From Pseudomonadota bacterium (lineage in GTDB: Bacteria > Pseudomonadota > Gammaproteobacteria > Pseudomonadales > Azotimanducaceae), in contig JAQBUI010000021.1 of the NCBI GenBank assembly GCA_027624035.1, positions 1-57,765 on the forward strand: a stretch of DNA of 57,765 bases. The letters run 5' to 3'. Below the pieces are notes generated by a model that was not told the origin of the DNA, made no database searches, and saw only the letters and a list, made by a program, of their open reading frames with translations. Of the stretch, positions 16,126 through 24,026 are shown in pieces. Within the stretch, counting starts at the first letter, position 1, and each line of letters begins with the position of its first letter. The translations under genes and the position numbers were made by a program.

Positions 16126-17417
16126 AGATTGACCTTGCCTATGGTCGTACCGGGATTTCCGTGGACCTGCCGGATACCCTGGACATCCACGTGATCAACA
16201 AAAACGACCTGCCGGTGCTGCCGGACCAACAGGCGGCCGTGTGGGATGCGCTGGCAGCCCCGATCGGGTGTGCACCGCTGCAATCCCTGGCGCGGGGCAG
16301 GGCCTCTGCCTGTATTCTGATCTGTGACGTGACGAGGCCCGTGCCCAATCATCTGTTTCTGGGCCCCATGATCCGGCAACTGCTGGCGGCAGGGGTGCCG
16401 GCAGCGGGAATTACCGTACTGGTCGCAACGGGTCTGCATCGCCCGAACGAAGGCGCGGAACTGCGCGAGTTGATCGGCGATGACTGGGTACTGGAGACCG
16501 TGCGGGTGGAGAACCACTTTGCCCGGGATAGCAGCGCCCATGTCGATCTTGGCCGAACCCGAACCCGTGGTACGCCGGTGCTGCTGGATCGTCGATTTGT
16601 CGAGGCAGATCTACGGATCGCGACCGGGCTGGTGGAACCACACTTCATGGCAGGCTACTCCGGCGGGCGCAAGGTAGTGGCGCCGGGCATTGCCCATGAG
16701 CGCACCATCCGGACCTTTCACTCGGCCCGTTTCATGGAAGACCCTGCCGCCACCCAGTGCAACCTTGAGGGTAATCCCCTGCACGAAGAGCAGGCGGAGA
16801 TCATCCGAATGCTCGGCGATGTCTATGGACTCAACACGGTGCTGGATGGCGAACGTCGTCTGATTCACGTCAATTTCGGTGAAATCATGGCGAGCCATCT
16901 GAAGGCTGTGGCCGTGGCCCGTGCGGCCTGTACCGTCGCTGTGGACAGGCATTTCAATACCGTGCTGACTTCGGCCGCCGGGTATCCCCTCGATCGGACG
17001 TATTACCAGACAGTAAAAGGCATGGTGACGCCCATGGACATCATGGCTCAGGGAGCATCACTGATTATCGCCTCGGATTGTTCCGAGGGCCTGGGTTCAG
17101 CCGAATACCGACAGGCGCAGCAACGATTGATCGAACAGGGGCCGGGCGCCTTCATTGAGGCGATTCTGACCAGGGATCTGGCCGCCATCGATGAATGGCA
17201 GAGTGAAATGCAGACCAAATCCATGCGCCGGGGGGAGATCACGCTCTACAGTGAAGGCCTGCCGGAAGCGGATGCATCACTGACCGGAATCGGTCGGACC
17301 CGGTCGCTGGCCGACGCGGTGATGGCATCCGTCACCCGCAGCGGCGATCGCAGCGTGGCCGTGATTCCTGAGGGACCATACGTGATTCCACAGTATTTGC
17401 CTGCGCCAGCATCCTGA
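16122..17417 (+). CDS. LarA-family nickel-pincer 2-hydroxyacid racemase/epimerase
   Basis: 431 aa. Lactate racemase family (PF09861). The residues that hold the nickel-pincer cofactor in Lactobacillus plantarum LarA have the same numbers here: His174 (EPHFMAGYSGG), Lys184 (GGRKVVAPGI, covalent tether) and His200 (TIRTFHS, nickel ligand); the catalytic loop ATGLHRP gives His106. The N-terminal segment CDVTRPVP is also typical. Members racemise or epimerise lactate, malate, phenyllactate and other 2-hydroxyacids. The cofactor makers LarB, LarC and LarE are not in the window and would need to be elsewhere. Coupled by ATGA to the upstream ligase; substrate is probably a 2-hydroxyacid handled by that ligase or by the divergent dehydrogenase (inference). 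Confidence 0.88.
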   Translation: MKIDLAYGRTGISVDLPDTLDIHVINKNDLPVLPDQQAAVWDALAAPIGCAPLQSLARGRASACILICDVTRPVPNHLFLGPMIRQLLAAGVPAAGITVLVATGLHRPNEGAELRELIGDDWVLETVRVENHFARDSSAHVDLGRTRTRGTPVLLDRRFVEADLRIATGLVEPHFMAGYSGGRKVVAPGIAHERTIRTFHSARFMEDPAATQCNLEGNPLHEEQAEIIRMLGDVYGLNTVLDGERRLIHVNFGEIMASHLKAVAVARAACTVAVDRHFNTVLTSAAGYPLDRTYYQTVKGMVTPMDIMAQGASLIIASDCSEGLGSAEYRQAQQRLIEQGPGAFIEAILTRDLAAIDEWQSEMQTKSMRRGEITLYSEGLPEADASLTGIGRTRSLADAVMASVTRSGDRSVAVIPEGPYVIPQYLPAPAS

Positions 17418-17457
17418 GCGTCGCCATCAAGTCGCAGAGGTACTGTTCGGGTCGTGC

Positions 17458-19827
17458 CTATTTCGCCCTTGCGGCAGTATGCCAGTAGTCGTCTGCCTTT
17501 TTCCGGGCGATGGCGAGCAGTGTACCGGAGGCGGGGTTCTCGACGTCACCGACCTCCACGCCGGTGAACAGCTCCAGAGCCTGTTCGATCCGGGTGATGG
17601 CGTGAATCTGAAACTGTCCCCGGGACACGGCGTCCACCACGTCTTGTCTCAGCATGAGTTCTCCCTGATTGGATCGAGGGATGATGACGCCCTGGGTTCC
17701 GGTGAAGCCCACCGACTGGCACGCATCAAAATAGCCTTCGACTTTTTCTGTGACGGCACCAATGGGCATGATATTGCCTTTCTGATCAATGGCGCCGGTC
17801 ATGGCAAAGTCCTGCCGTATGGGGGTCTGGGTCAGCGAACTGATGAGGCAGCAGAATTCTGCAGCGGACGCGGAGTCCCCGTCAACGCCGCCATAGGATT
17901 GCTCAAATGCAATTGAGGCAGAAAACGCCATCGGATGGTCCAGCCGCAGCAGGTGGCGCAGCAGGCCGCCCTGGATCAGAAAACCCTTGGTATGCACAGA
18001 CCCCGACAGGCTCGATTCCCGCTCCACGTTGATCATGCCCGCACTGCCTGGACCAATGGAGGCCGTAATTCGCATGGGGATTCCGTACACCAGGGGGCCC
18101 GCGGAGGTCACGGCCAGTCCATTGATCTGTCCGATCTCTGCGCCGGAAACCCGAATCAACAGCGCGCCCTCGGTGATCATCCGGCGAAAACGGCGGGCTG
18201 GCAGGGCCGCCCGCCGTTTGTTTCTCTGGATGGATAACTGCACGTCCTTGGCGCGGACGTTTTCCTGGTGGGCCTGCCCGGCGATGAATGAGGCCTCCCG
18301 GCTGATATCCGCAATGCGACCGAACTGGCTCGTGAGCCGTCCCTTCTGGGCGCAGATTCTCGCGCCATGCTCAATCAGTTCAGCGACGGCGGCATTCTCA
18401 AAAGGCAGCAGATGGTCCCGTTCGACCAGTCGGGCGATCATGTTGGCGTAGCTCCTGAACCCTTCATCATCCCGCGCGATCGTGTCGCCAAAATCCGCCA
18501 GAATCTTGAACAGACTCGGGAATCGTGGCTCATACTGATCCAGCATGAAATAGGTATCCGGGTCACCCACGAGAATCACCTTGATGTCCACCGGCACGGG
18601 CTCAGGTCTCAGCCGCGGAACAGGCAAAAAGCTGGGCACCTCCATGCTGGACATGTCGAACATGCCGGTCTTGAGGGTGCGCAGCAGGATCGACCAGGCG
18701 CCGGGCTCCAGCAGGATCTCCCGGGCCTCAATGATCAGATAGCCTCCGTCTGCCTCCAGCAGCGCCCCGGGTTTGATCATCATGTGATCACTCCTGGCCT
18801 GCATTCCGTTCTGGGCGAACTCGGTGTCGATCTTGCCGACCAGATTCACCATGGTTGGATTGGCAATGCTCACCACCGGTGCCGGGTCCTCTTCGCTGTG
18901 GCAGAGAATCAGGTTGACCCGGTAGTCCTTGGCAAATTCGGGTTTGGCGTTGCCGTCCAGCAATCGGTTGTCGATCAGGTCCTCGACGATGGCATCGAGG
19001 TATGTCTGCACCTGTGGCAGGGCGAACCGCTTGCGTATTCTCCCCAGCCGATGCTGCACGAATTGCCGCGCCTCGTCGGCGATGAAATGACGGATCTTGT
19101 CCTGGTGCTGGAACTGAATATTGGTGGCGGCTTCGTTCAGTTCAGCCATCTCGCTGTGGAAGCCGCTGATTTTTTCGCTCAGTGCCCGAAACTCGTCTTC
19201 CGAGATTTGACCCTCCATGCGCCGCTTCTGCACCTCTTCAAAGGGCATGGGCTTACCGTCGATGACGGGTAAAATGGCGGGCATCATATTCTGGCCGACC
19301 TGTACGGGGACGAGCGCGAGGCCAGCCTTGCCAAGTTCAGCCTCGAACGGTTCACCCAGTGCCTTGATCTCCTCCTGCATGGCAGCGACGAGTTCCTTCT
19401 GCCGGGATACGAGCATGTCCGATGTGAGAAAGGCAGGCAGATCAGTCTCGACGAAATCGACGAATTCATCCATCAACCGCTTGAATTCCCGTCCCCGGCC
19501 GAGCGGCAGGTTCAGCAGACGGGGCTGGTCCGGGGCTTCAAAATTGTAGACATAGCAGCGGTCCTGGCTGTTCACCGGCCCCGAAGCAATCTCACTGATC
19601 ATCTGGTCGATGAGCGCCATCCGGCCAAATCCGGACAGGCCGCGTACAAAGATGTTGTCTCCCGTGAATCGATTCTGGAGCCCGAAGCGTAACGCTTCCA
19701 CCGCCTCGTCCTGACCCATGATGCTGTAGACGGGTTTCAGCTCTGCCGTGGTCTGGAAACCAAGTTGGTCAGCATCGCATCGCCAGCGGCAATCTTCGGC
19801 GGAGATTCTGGTGTCTTCGGCGCTCAT
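17458..19827 (-). CDS. Lon-family ATP-dependent protease (LonB/YcbZ-like, AAA_32 type)
   Basis: 789 aa. An N-terminal AAA-type domain (PF13654) is followed by a Lon proteolytic domain. The catalytic dyad is Ser652 in VDGDSASAAE and Lys695 in GAVTEKVEGYF; their spacing of 43 residues equals that of E. coli Lon Ser679/Lys722. The P-loop equivalent reads RGLSGFGRMALID, with Arg instead of Lys, which is common in this subfamily; Walker B-like is GALLEADGGYLIIEA. No membrane segment is seen. ATGA overlap (19824-19827) couples it to the TPP enzyme upstream. Members degrade unfolded or regulatory proteins; substrates here are unknown. Confidence 0.92.
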   Translation of the reverse strand: MSAEDTRISAEDCRWRCDADQLGFQTTAELKPVYSIMGQDEAVEALRFGLQNRFTGDNIFVRGLSGFGRMALIDQMISEIASGPVNSQDRCYVYNFEAPDQPRLLNLPLGRGREFKRLMDEFVDFVETDLPAFLTSDMLVSRQKELVAAMQEEIKALGEPFEAELGKAGLALVPVQVGQNMMPAILPVIDGKPMPFEEVQKRRMEGQISEDEFRALSEKISGFHSEMAELNEAATNIQFQHQDKIRHFIADEARQFVQHRLGRIRKRFALPQVQTYLDAIVEDLIDNRLLDGNAKPEFAKDYRVNLILCHSEEDPAPVVSIANPTMVNLVGKIDTEFAQNGMQARSDHMMIKPGALLEADGGYLIIEAREILLEPGAWSILLRTLKTGMFDMSSMEVPSFLPVPRLRPEPVPVDIKVILVGDPDTYFMLDQYEPRFPSLFKILADFGDTIARDDEGFRSYANMIARLVERDHLLPFENAAVAELIEHGARICAQKGRLTSQFGRIADISREASFIAGQAHQENVRAKDVQLSIQRNKRRAALPARRFRRMITEGALLIRVSGAEIGQINGLAVTSAGPLVYGIPMRITASIGPGSAGMINVERESSLSGSVHTKGFLIQGGLLRHLLRLDHPMAFSASIAFEQSYGGVDGDSASAAEFCCLISSLTQTPIRQDFAMTGAIDQKGNIMPIGAVTEKVEGYFDACQSVGFTGTQGVIIPRSNQGELMLRQDVVDAVSRGQFQIHAITRIEQALELFTGVEVGDVENPASGTLLAIARKKADDYWHTAARAK

Positions 19828-21467
19828 CGTGCCGACCCCACCGATGGTGCTGGCACCACTCCCTGGACGGGCACCATGTTGTTGGCATTGAGCTCTATCA
19901 GCACAGGCCCGGCAGTGGCCATGGCCTCTGCGAGGCGCGCCTTCAGTTCCGCCGGATCATTGGCGTGCATTCCGGTCACCCCCATTGATTGCGCCAACTG
20001 TACGAAGTCAGGCGTGCGCAATTCGGTGCCATTGAAGCGACCTTCAAACTGGTTTGACTGCAGTCCGCGCAGCACACCGAACCCGCCGTCGTTGAAGATG
20101 ATGATGATGACCTTGGCCTGATACTGGGCAGCGGTCGCGAGTTCCCCCACATGGAACATGAAGCCGCCATCGCCGTGCATCAGGATCGTCTTGCGATCGG
20201 TCGCGATGGCGACGCCGATTCCCAGCGGCAGCCCGGGGCCAATGGCACCGGATGTCGGATAGATGTAGCCGCGGGGATGGTTGATGGGCAGCAGGCCATT
20301 GCCCCAGTGATAGCCCGGAATGGTGTTGTCCCGGACAAAGATGGCGTCCCGGTCCATATATTGAGCGAACGCATCCAGTACCGCGGCATGATCGGGCCCG
20401 ATCCGGTTACGATTCTGTGCCCGGCTGTCGGCCGCCACGGTCTGCAACCGTTCCCGGTACTGGGCGTCCCCCTTTTCGAACGCGGCGGCGCTGAGGGCGT
20501 TCAGTGCCAGTTCGGCATCGCCGACCACGCCCGCGGCAGCGGTGAAATTGAGGTTGATGTTTCGAGGGTCAACATCGATGTGCACCAGTGGCGGCAGCGG
20601 GATCTTGATCTGGTTGCCGCCGACGCCGGCCTGAAACCGGGTCCCGATGGCGATCAACACGTCCGCCTCGTTCACTGCGGCCAGTACGGGTCGGCTCATC
20701 AGGACAGGGCCGAGGTGCAGCGAGTGATCTGCGGGTATGCCGCCCTTGCCGTTGGGCGAGGTAATCACCGGTGCGTCAATCTGCTCGGCAAAGCGCTGCA
20801 GTGCAGCCGATGCTTCCCTGGTGGTGATACCCCCGCCTGCCAGAATTACTCGTTTGCCCGCCTTCCTGATGATATCAATCGCCACATTGATCTCACTGTC
20901 TGCGGGTGCGATGGCTGCCGGTTGATCCGGTGTCAATGCGCCGGAATTGGTTGTCGCATACTGCAGATCGATGGGAATCTCGATCGCGCCGGGTTGGGGT
21001 CTGGCGCTCCCGATGGCCTCGATCACCCGCTTCAGGTCTGCTGCAAGATCATCAATATAGCGGGGTGAAGCCACCGTTCGGGCCACGGTCTGCAGCATCA
21101 GTTTCTGGTTCTCGGCCTCATGGACATATCCCTTGCCTTTCCCGTAGAAGGTGGTTTCTGCCTGGCCGGTGATCGCCAGCACGCGAGATGAACTGTAGGC
21201 AGCCTCGTACAGACCCGTCACCATGTTGGTTGTGCCCGGCCCGGTACTGCCGAGGGCGACGCCGAGGCTCCCCAGGGCACGGGCATAGCCATCGGCCATG
21301 TGGGTAGCGCTCTGCTCGTTGCGGCAGGTGATCAGTTCGATATCAGGGCAACGACTGATGGCATCGACGATGGGCATATTATGAATGCTGACGATGCCAA
21401 AGACGTGCTTGACGCCCGCGTTGACCAGAGTATCGACGACGATTTCAGCACCGGTTCTGGGAGCCAT
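19824..21467 (-). CDS. Thiamine-diphosphate-dependent enzyme (acetolactate synthase / 2-oxoacid decarboxylase family)
   Basis: 547 aa from ATG 21467, with AAGGA 6 nt upstream (a TTG 6 nt earlier is less likely). The catalytic Glu lies in CRNEQSATHMADGYAR (about residue 49). GSTGPGTTNMVTG follows. The TPP/Mg motif begins MHGDGGFMFHVGELATAAQ and ends IIFNDGG (about 430-460). These fit the benzoylformate decarboxylase / ALS-like superfamily. It has no separate ALS regulatory subunit nearby and lies in a 2-hydroxyacid neighbourhood, so a 2-oxoacid decarboxylase or carboligase role is more likely than branched-chain synthesis. Coupled to the Lon-like gene by ATGA. Confidence 0.9.
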   Translation of the reverse strand: MAPRTGAEIVVDTLVNAGVKHVFGIVSIHNMPIVDAISRCPDIELITCRNEQSATHMADGYARALGSLGVALGSTGPGTTNMVTGLYEAAYSSSRVLAITGQAETTFYGKGKGYVHEAENQKLMLQTVARTVASPRYIDDLAADLKRVIEAIGSARPQPGAIEIPIDLQYATTNSGALTPDQPAAIAPADSEINVAIDIIRKAGKRVILAGGGITTREASAALQRFAEQIDAPVITSPNGKGGIPADHSLHLGPVLMSRPVLAAVNEADVLIAIGTRFQAGVGGNQIKIPLPPLVHIDVDPRNINLNFTAAAGVVGDAELALNALSAAAFEKGDAQYRERLQTVAADSRAQNRNRIGPDHAAVLDAFAQYMDRDAIFVRDNTIPGYHWGNGLLPINHPRGYIYPTSGAIGPGLPLGIGVAIATDRKTILMHGDGGFMFHVGELATAAQYQAKVIIIIFNDGGFGVLRGLQSNQFEGRFNGTELRTPDFVQLAQSMGVTGMHANDPAELKARLAEAMATAGPVLIELNANNMVPVQGVVPAPSVGSAR

Positions 21468-21550
21468 GGACAATCCTTGTTTTTAGGAGCGCCCAGTGTA
21501 GTGGATGTCTGATGGTGGTTCCAACGCGGCAGGCGCCGCGTTTCGCCGGT

Positions 21551-21799
21551 TCAGTCAGCAGAATAGATCAGCGTTTCCAGTTGATCCCGTGGCATGCCCA
21601 GGTAGTAGCTGCCGTTCTCATCGGGAAGAATTCCCACCCAGTTGACCCCTGAGCGGGGCTTGAGCGTATCGATATCGATGCCGAGAATCCGCTCAACGGC
21701 GCCATCAGGCGGAGCATCGCGACCCTGACAGAAGTCCTTCAGGACACGCTGGGCCGTGTCACGGGTGATGTTTTCCCTGATCAGATCTCCGAACTCCAT
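21551..21799 (-). CDS. Conserved-looking small hypothetical protein
   Basis: 82 aa from ATG 21799, which has GGAG 7 nt upstream; the frame extends nine codons further to 21826 without a better site. Acidic, soluble, with alternating helix and strand tendency (FGDLIRENITRDTAQRVLKDF at the start, NWVGILPDENGSYYLGMPRD near the end). No domain recognised and no signal or TM segment. It lies 84 bp upstream of the TPP gene on the same strand and could be co-transcribed. Confidence 0.6.
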   Translation of the reverse strand: MEFGDLIRENITRDTAQRVLKDFCQGRDAPPDGAVERILGIDIDTLKPRSGVNWVGILPDENGSYYLGMPRDQLETLIYSAD

Positions 21800-22015
21800 G
21801 ACCGGTCTCCAAGTGTGGCAGGACACTGTAAATGTTAGGGGGTGTCACTGTCTCTTCACTTGACCCAGATCAGAAACAGGGCTTGCAGTGGCGCCGCCGG
21901 TTCAGCTTTTCAGCGGGCGGAGGCCCGCGCCCTGGGGGTAGTTTCCCGGAGCATTCCATTTGACATTCGGGTAGGCTTTCGCGCTCAATCAGGGTCTCCA
22001 ATCAAGGACGCGCTC

Positions 22016-22147
22016 ATGGAAGGCAAAGACCGGCCCTCGGCACGGACCATTGCCGTGCCCTGTTTTTCAGATCAATCCTTGATTCAACACCCAGGTCAAT
22101 TCCTGGATCAATACCCAGATCAATACCCAGATCTCTGCAGTGGATAG
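22016..22147 (+). CDS. Possible 43-aa leader or precursor peptide ORF with in-frame 4-residue repeats
   Basis: ATG at 22016 has AAGGA 7 nt upstream. The peptide begins MEGKDRPSART and ends FLDQYPDQYPDLCSG; three 12-bp units encode xDQY/PDQY/PDLC. The stop lies 8 nt inside the next gene (GTG 22140), which would couple it to the first ABC half-exporter. It could be a translated leader, an exported peptide, or only sequence that happens to be open. No family recognised. It occupies most of the only sizeable gap (21800-22139) upstream of the exporter pair. Confidence 0.35.
   Translation: MEGKDRPSARTIAVPCFSDQSLIQHPGQFLDQYPDQYPDLCSG
22091..22133 (+). repeat. 12-bp tandem repeat before the ABC exporter start
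   Basis: Units CCAGGTCAATTC, CTGGATCAATAC, CCAGATCAATAC and a partial CCAGATC lie head to tail, ending 6 nt before the GTG of the exporter gene. The unit length is a multiple of three and is in frame with the 43-codon ORF. Confidence 0.85.
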
Positions 22148-24026
22148 CGCCGCCGTGGTAGCCGCCGGTCCGCCGGACAGTGATGATCTGAACCTGCAGC
22201 GTGTTCTGCTGATCTTCTTTCGGACCTGGCCGTTTATTCGGCCATCCATGAAACACCTGATCTCTTTCGTCATCATTTCGGCCATGGTCTTTCTGATCGG
22301 CGCTGGTCTCGGGTTGTTGCTGATCGGCCTGGCTACCGGCGGCATCATGAGCGCAGAGCCCATGAGCCCGCTTTACGGCTGGATTTATGGCCTCGACCCG
22401 GACCGCTTCATGACCGTGACGCGCCTGTCGGACGAGGCCCGGCGGGAGCTCGCCTGGCCGACGGTCAACACCGCCATCGTTGCCTCGGTCGTGGGGGTGT
22501 CTGCCGGTGCTGGCCTGTATTACTACAGCATCTGGATTTTCCAGATGATCAACCAGCGCATGCGGGTCAGGTTGATCGAGCAGCTCCAGGCCCAGTCACT
22601 GGCCTACCATGCTCGTGCACAGGCAGGTGATGCGATCTATCGCGTCTATCAGGACAGCGCGATGGTCACTGCCATCGTCCGTGCCATTTTTCTTGAGCCG
22701 CTCATGTATATCGGGCGGTACTTCGGCGGGGTGGTGATCGTGGCTGCCTTCAGCCCGACCCTCGCGCTGATCCTGGCCGTCACCGTACTGCCGATGATTT
22801 TTCTCGGGCGCTATTTTTCCGCCAGGTTGAGGCAGCGGTTCCGTCACGCCCGTGAGAGCAATGCCGCCCTGACCTCGTGGATTCAGGAAAGCATCCAGGG
22901 CATCCGGGTGATCAAGGCGACCGGCAATGAGGGGTCACGTGAATCGACCTTTGAGGAGCGTTCGGGGCGGGCCCTTGGTGCCGCCTTCCAGTCACGCTTC
23001 ATGCTTAATGTGTTCAACGTGCTGGTGTTTGTGATTATCGGCAGCGCCATTCTGGCCACCCAGGGCATTTCCGCCGTGTTCGCACATGAAAACGCCGCCA
23101 CATTCGCACGAGACATCCTGCTGACCTTCGGGTTTGCGGTCTGGAATTTCAGCACGTTCGCCGCAGCCGGGACGCGCATGGGTGATGCCATTGGTTCCCT
23201 GCGAGCGCTGATGGGCACCTGGGGGCGTGCCCAGGATATGGCCATGGGCCTAGGTCGTGTATTCGAGATCCTGGATCTGGTACCGGACATTGTGGATGCC
23301 CCCGATGCCGTGCCATTGGTGAGGTTCGAGCGTGAGATCCGCTTTACGGATGTCAGCTTTTCCTACCTGTCGGGGCGGCCGGTGCTTAGACATATCGATT
23401 TCGTCGCCAGCCGAGGTACAGTGACCGGCATCTCCGGGCCGACCGGCAGCGGCAAGTCCACGCTCATGTCGTTGCTGCTGCGCCTTGCCGACCCGGACGA
23501 GGGAGCGATCACCCTGGACGGGGTCGATATCAGAACCCTGACGATCGAGTCCCTGCGGGATTCAATCTCCATCGCGACCCAGGAAAATGTACTGTTCTCC
23601 GATACCGTTCTGGAAAACATCCTGTTCGCCCGGCCCGAGGCCACGCGGGAAGAAGCCATCGCCGCAGCCAGGATTGCCTGCGCCCATGAGTTCATCGAAA
23701 AGCTGCCAATGGGCTACGACACGCACCTTGGGGAGCGATCGGCAAAGCTCTCCAGCGGCCAGAGGCAGCGTCTGGTGCTGGCGCGCGCCATCGCCAAGAA
23801 CACGCCAGTTCTCATTCTTGATGAACCAACGGCGGCGCTTGATGCGCAAACGGAAATCGAGGTGCTCACCAGCCTGAAGCAATGGGCACATGATCGCTGC
23901 GTCTTCATGATCACCCACCGGGCATCGACGTTGCGCGAGGCTGACACAAGGCTGTATCTGCGCGACGGTTGCCTGGTCAAACAGGCAGAAGACGGCCGAT
24001 TCGTCGAAAGGCAGGGCGCTCCATGA
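22140..24026 (+). CDS. ABC exporter half-transporter (TMD-NBD), first of a pair
   Basis: 628 aa. About six TM helices between residues 35 and 350 form an ABC type-I exporter TMD, then an NBD. Motifs: Walker A GPTGSGKST, Q-loop IATQENVLFSDT, signature LSSGQRQRLVLARAI, Walker B PVLILDEPTAALD, switch His in MITHRAST; all catalytic residues present. The start is GTG with no clear ribosome site, and it overlaps the stop of the preceding short ORF. Its stop overlaps the next gene's ATG (ATGA), so both halves are made together and likely form a heterodimer. Cargo unknown; the export direction is assumed from the architecture. Confidence 0.92.
   Translation: MDSAAVVAAGPPDSDDLNLQRVLLIFFRTWPFIRPSMKHLISFVIISAMVFLIGAGLGLLLIGLATGGIMSAEPMSPLYGWIYGLDPDRFMTVTRLSDEARRELAWPTVNTAIVASVVGVSAGAGLYYYSIWIFQMINQRMRVRLIEQLQAQSLAYHARAQAGDAIYRVYQDSAMVTAIVRAIFLEPLMYIGRYFGGVVIVAAFSPTLALILAVTVLPMIFLGRYFSARLRQRFRHARESNAALTSWIQESIQGIRVIKATGNEGSRESTFEERSGRALGAAFQSRFMLNVFNVLVFVIIGSAILATQGISAVFAHENAATFARDILLTFGFAVWNFSTFAAAGTRMGDAIGSLRALMGTWGRAQDMAMGLGRVFEILDLVPDIVDAPDAVPLVRFEREIRFTDVSFSYLSGRPVLRHIDFVASRGTVTGISGPTGSGKSTLMSLLLRLADPDEGAITLDGVDIRTLTIESLRDSISIATQENVLFSDTVLENILFARPEATREEAIAAARIACAHEFIEKLPMGYDTHLGERSAKLSSGQRQRLVLARAIAKNTPVLILDEPTAALDAQTEIEVLTSLKQWAHDRCVFMITHRASTLREADTRLYLRDGCLVKQAEDGRFVERQGAP

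Noticed and set aside
19824-21467. Acetolactate synthase large subunit (ilvB/ilvI)
   Set aside because: No small subunit (ilvH/ilvN) or ilvC near; the neighbours are a Lon-like protease and hydroxyacid genes, so a more general TPP call is safer.
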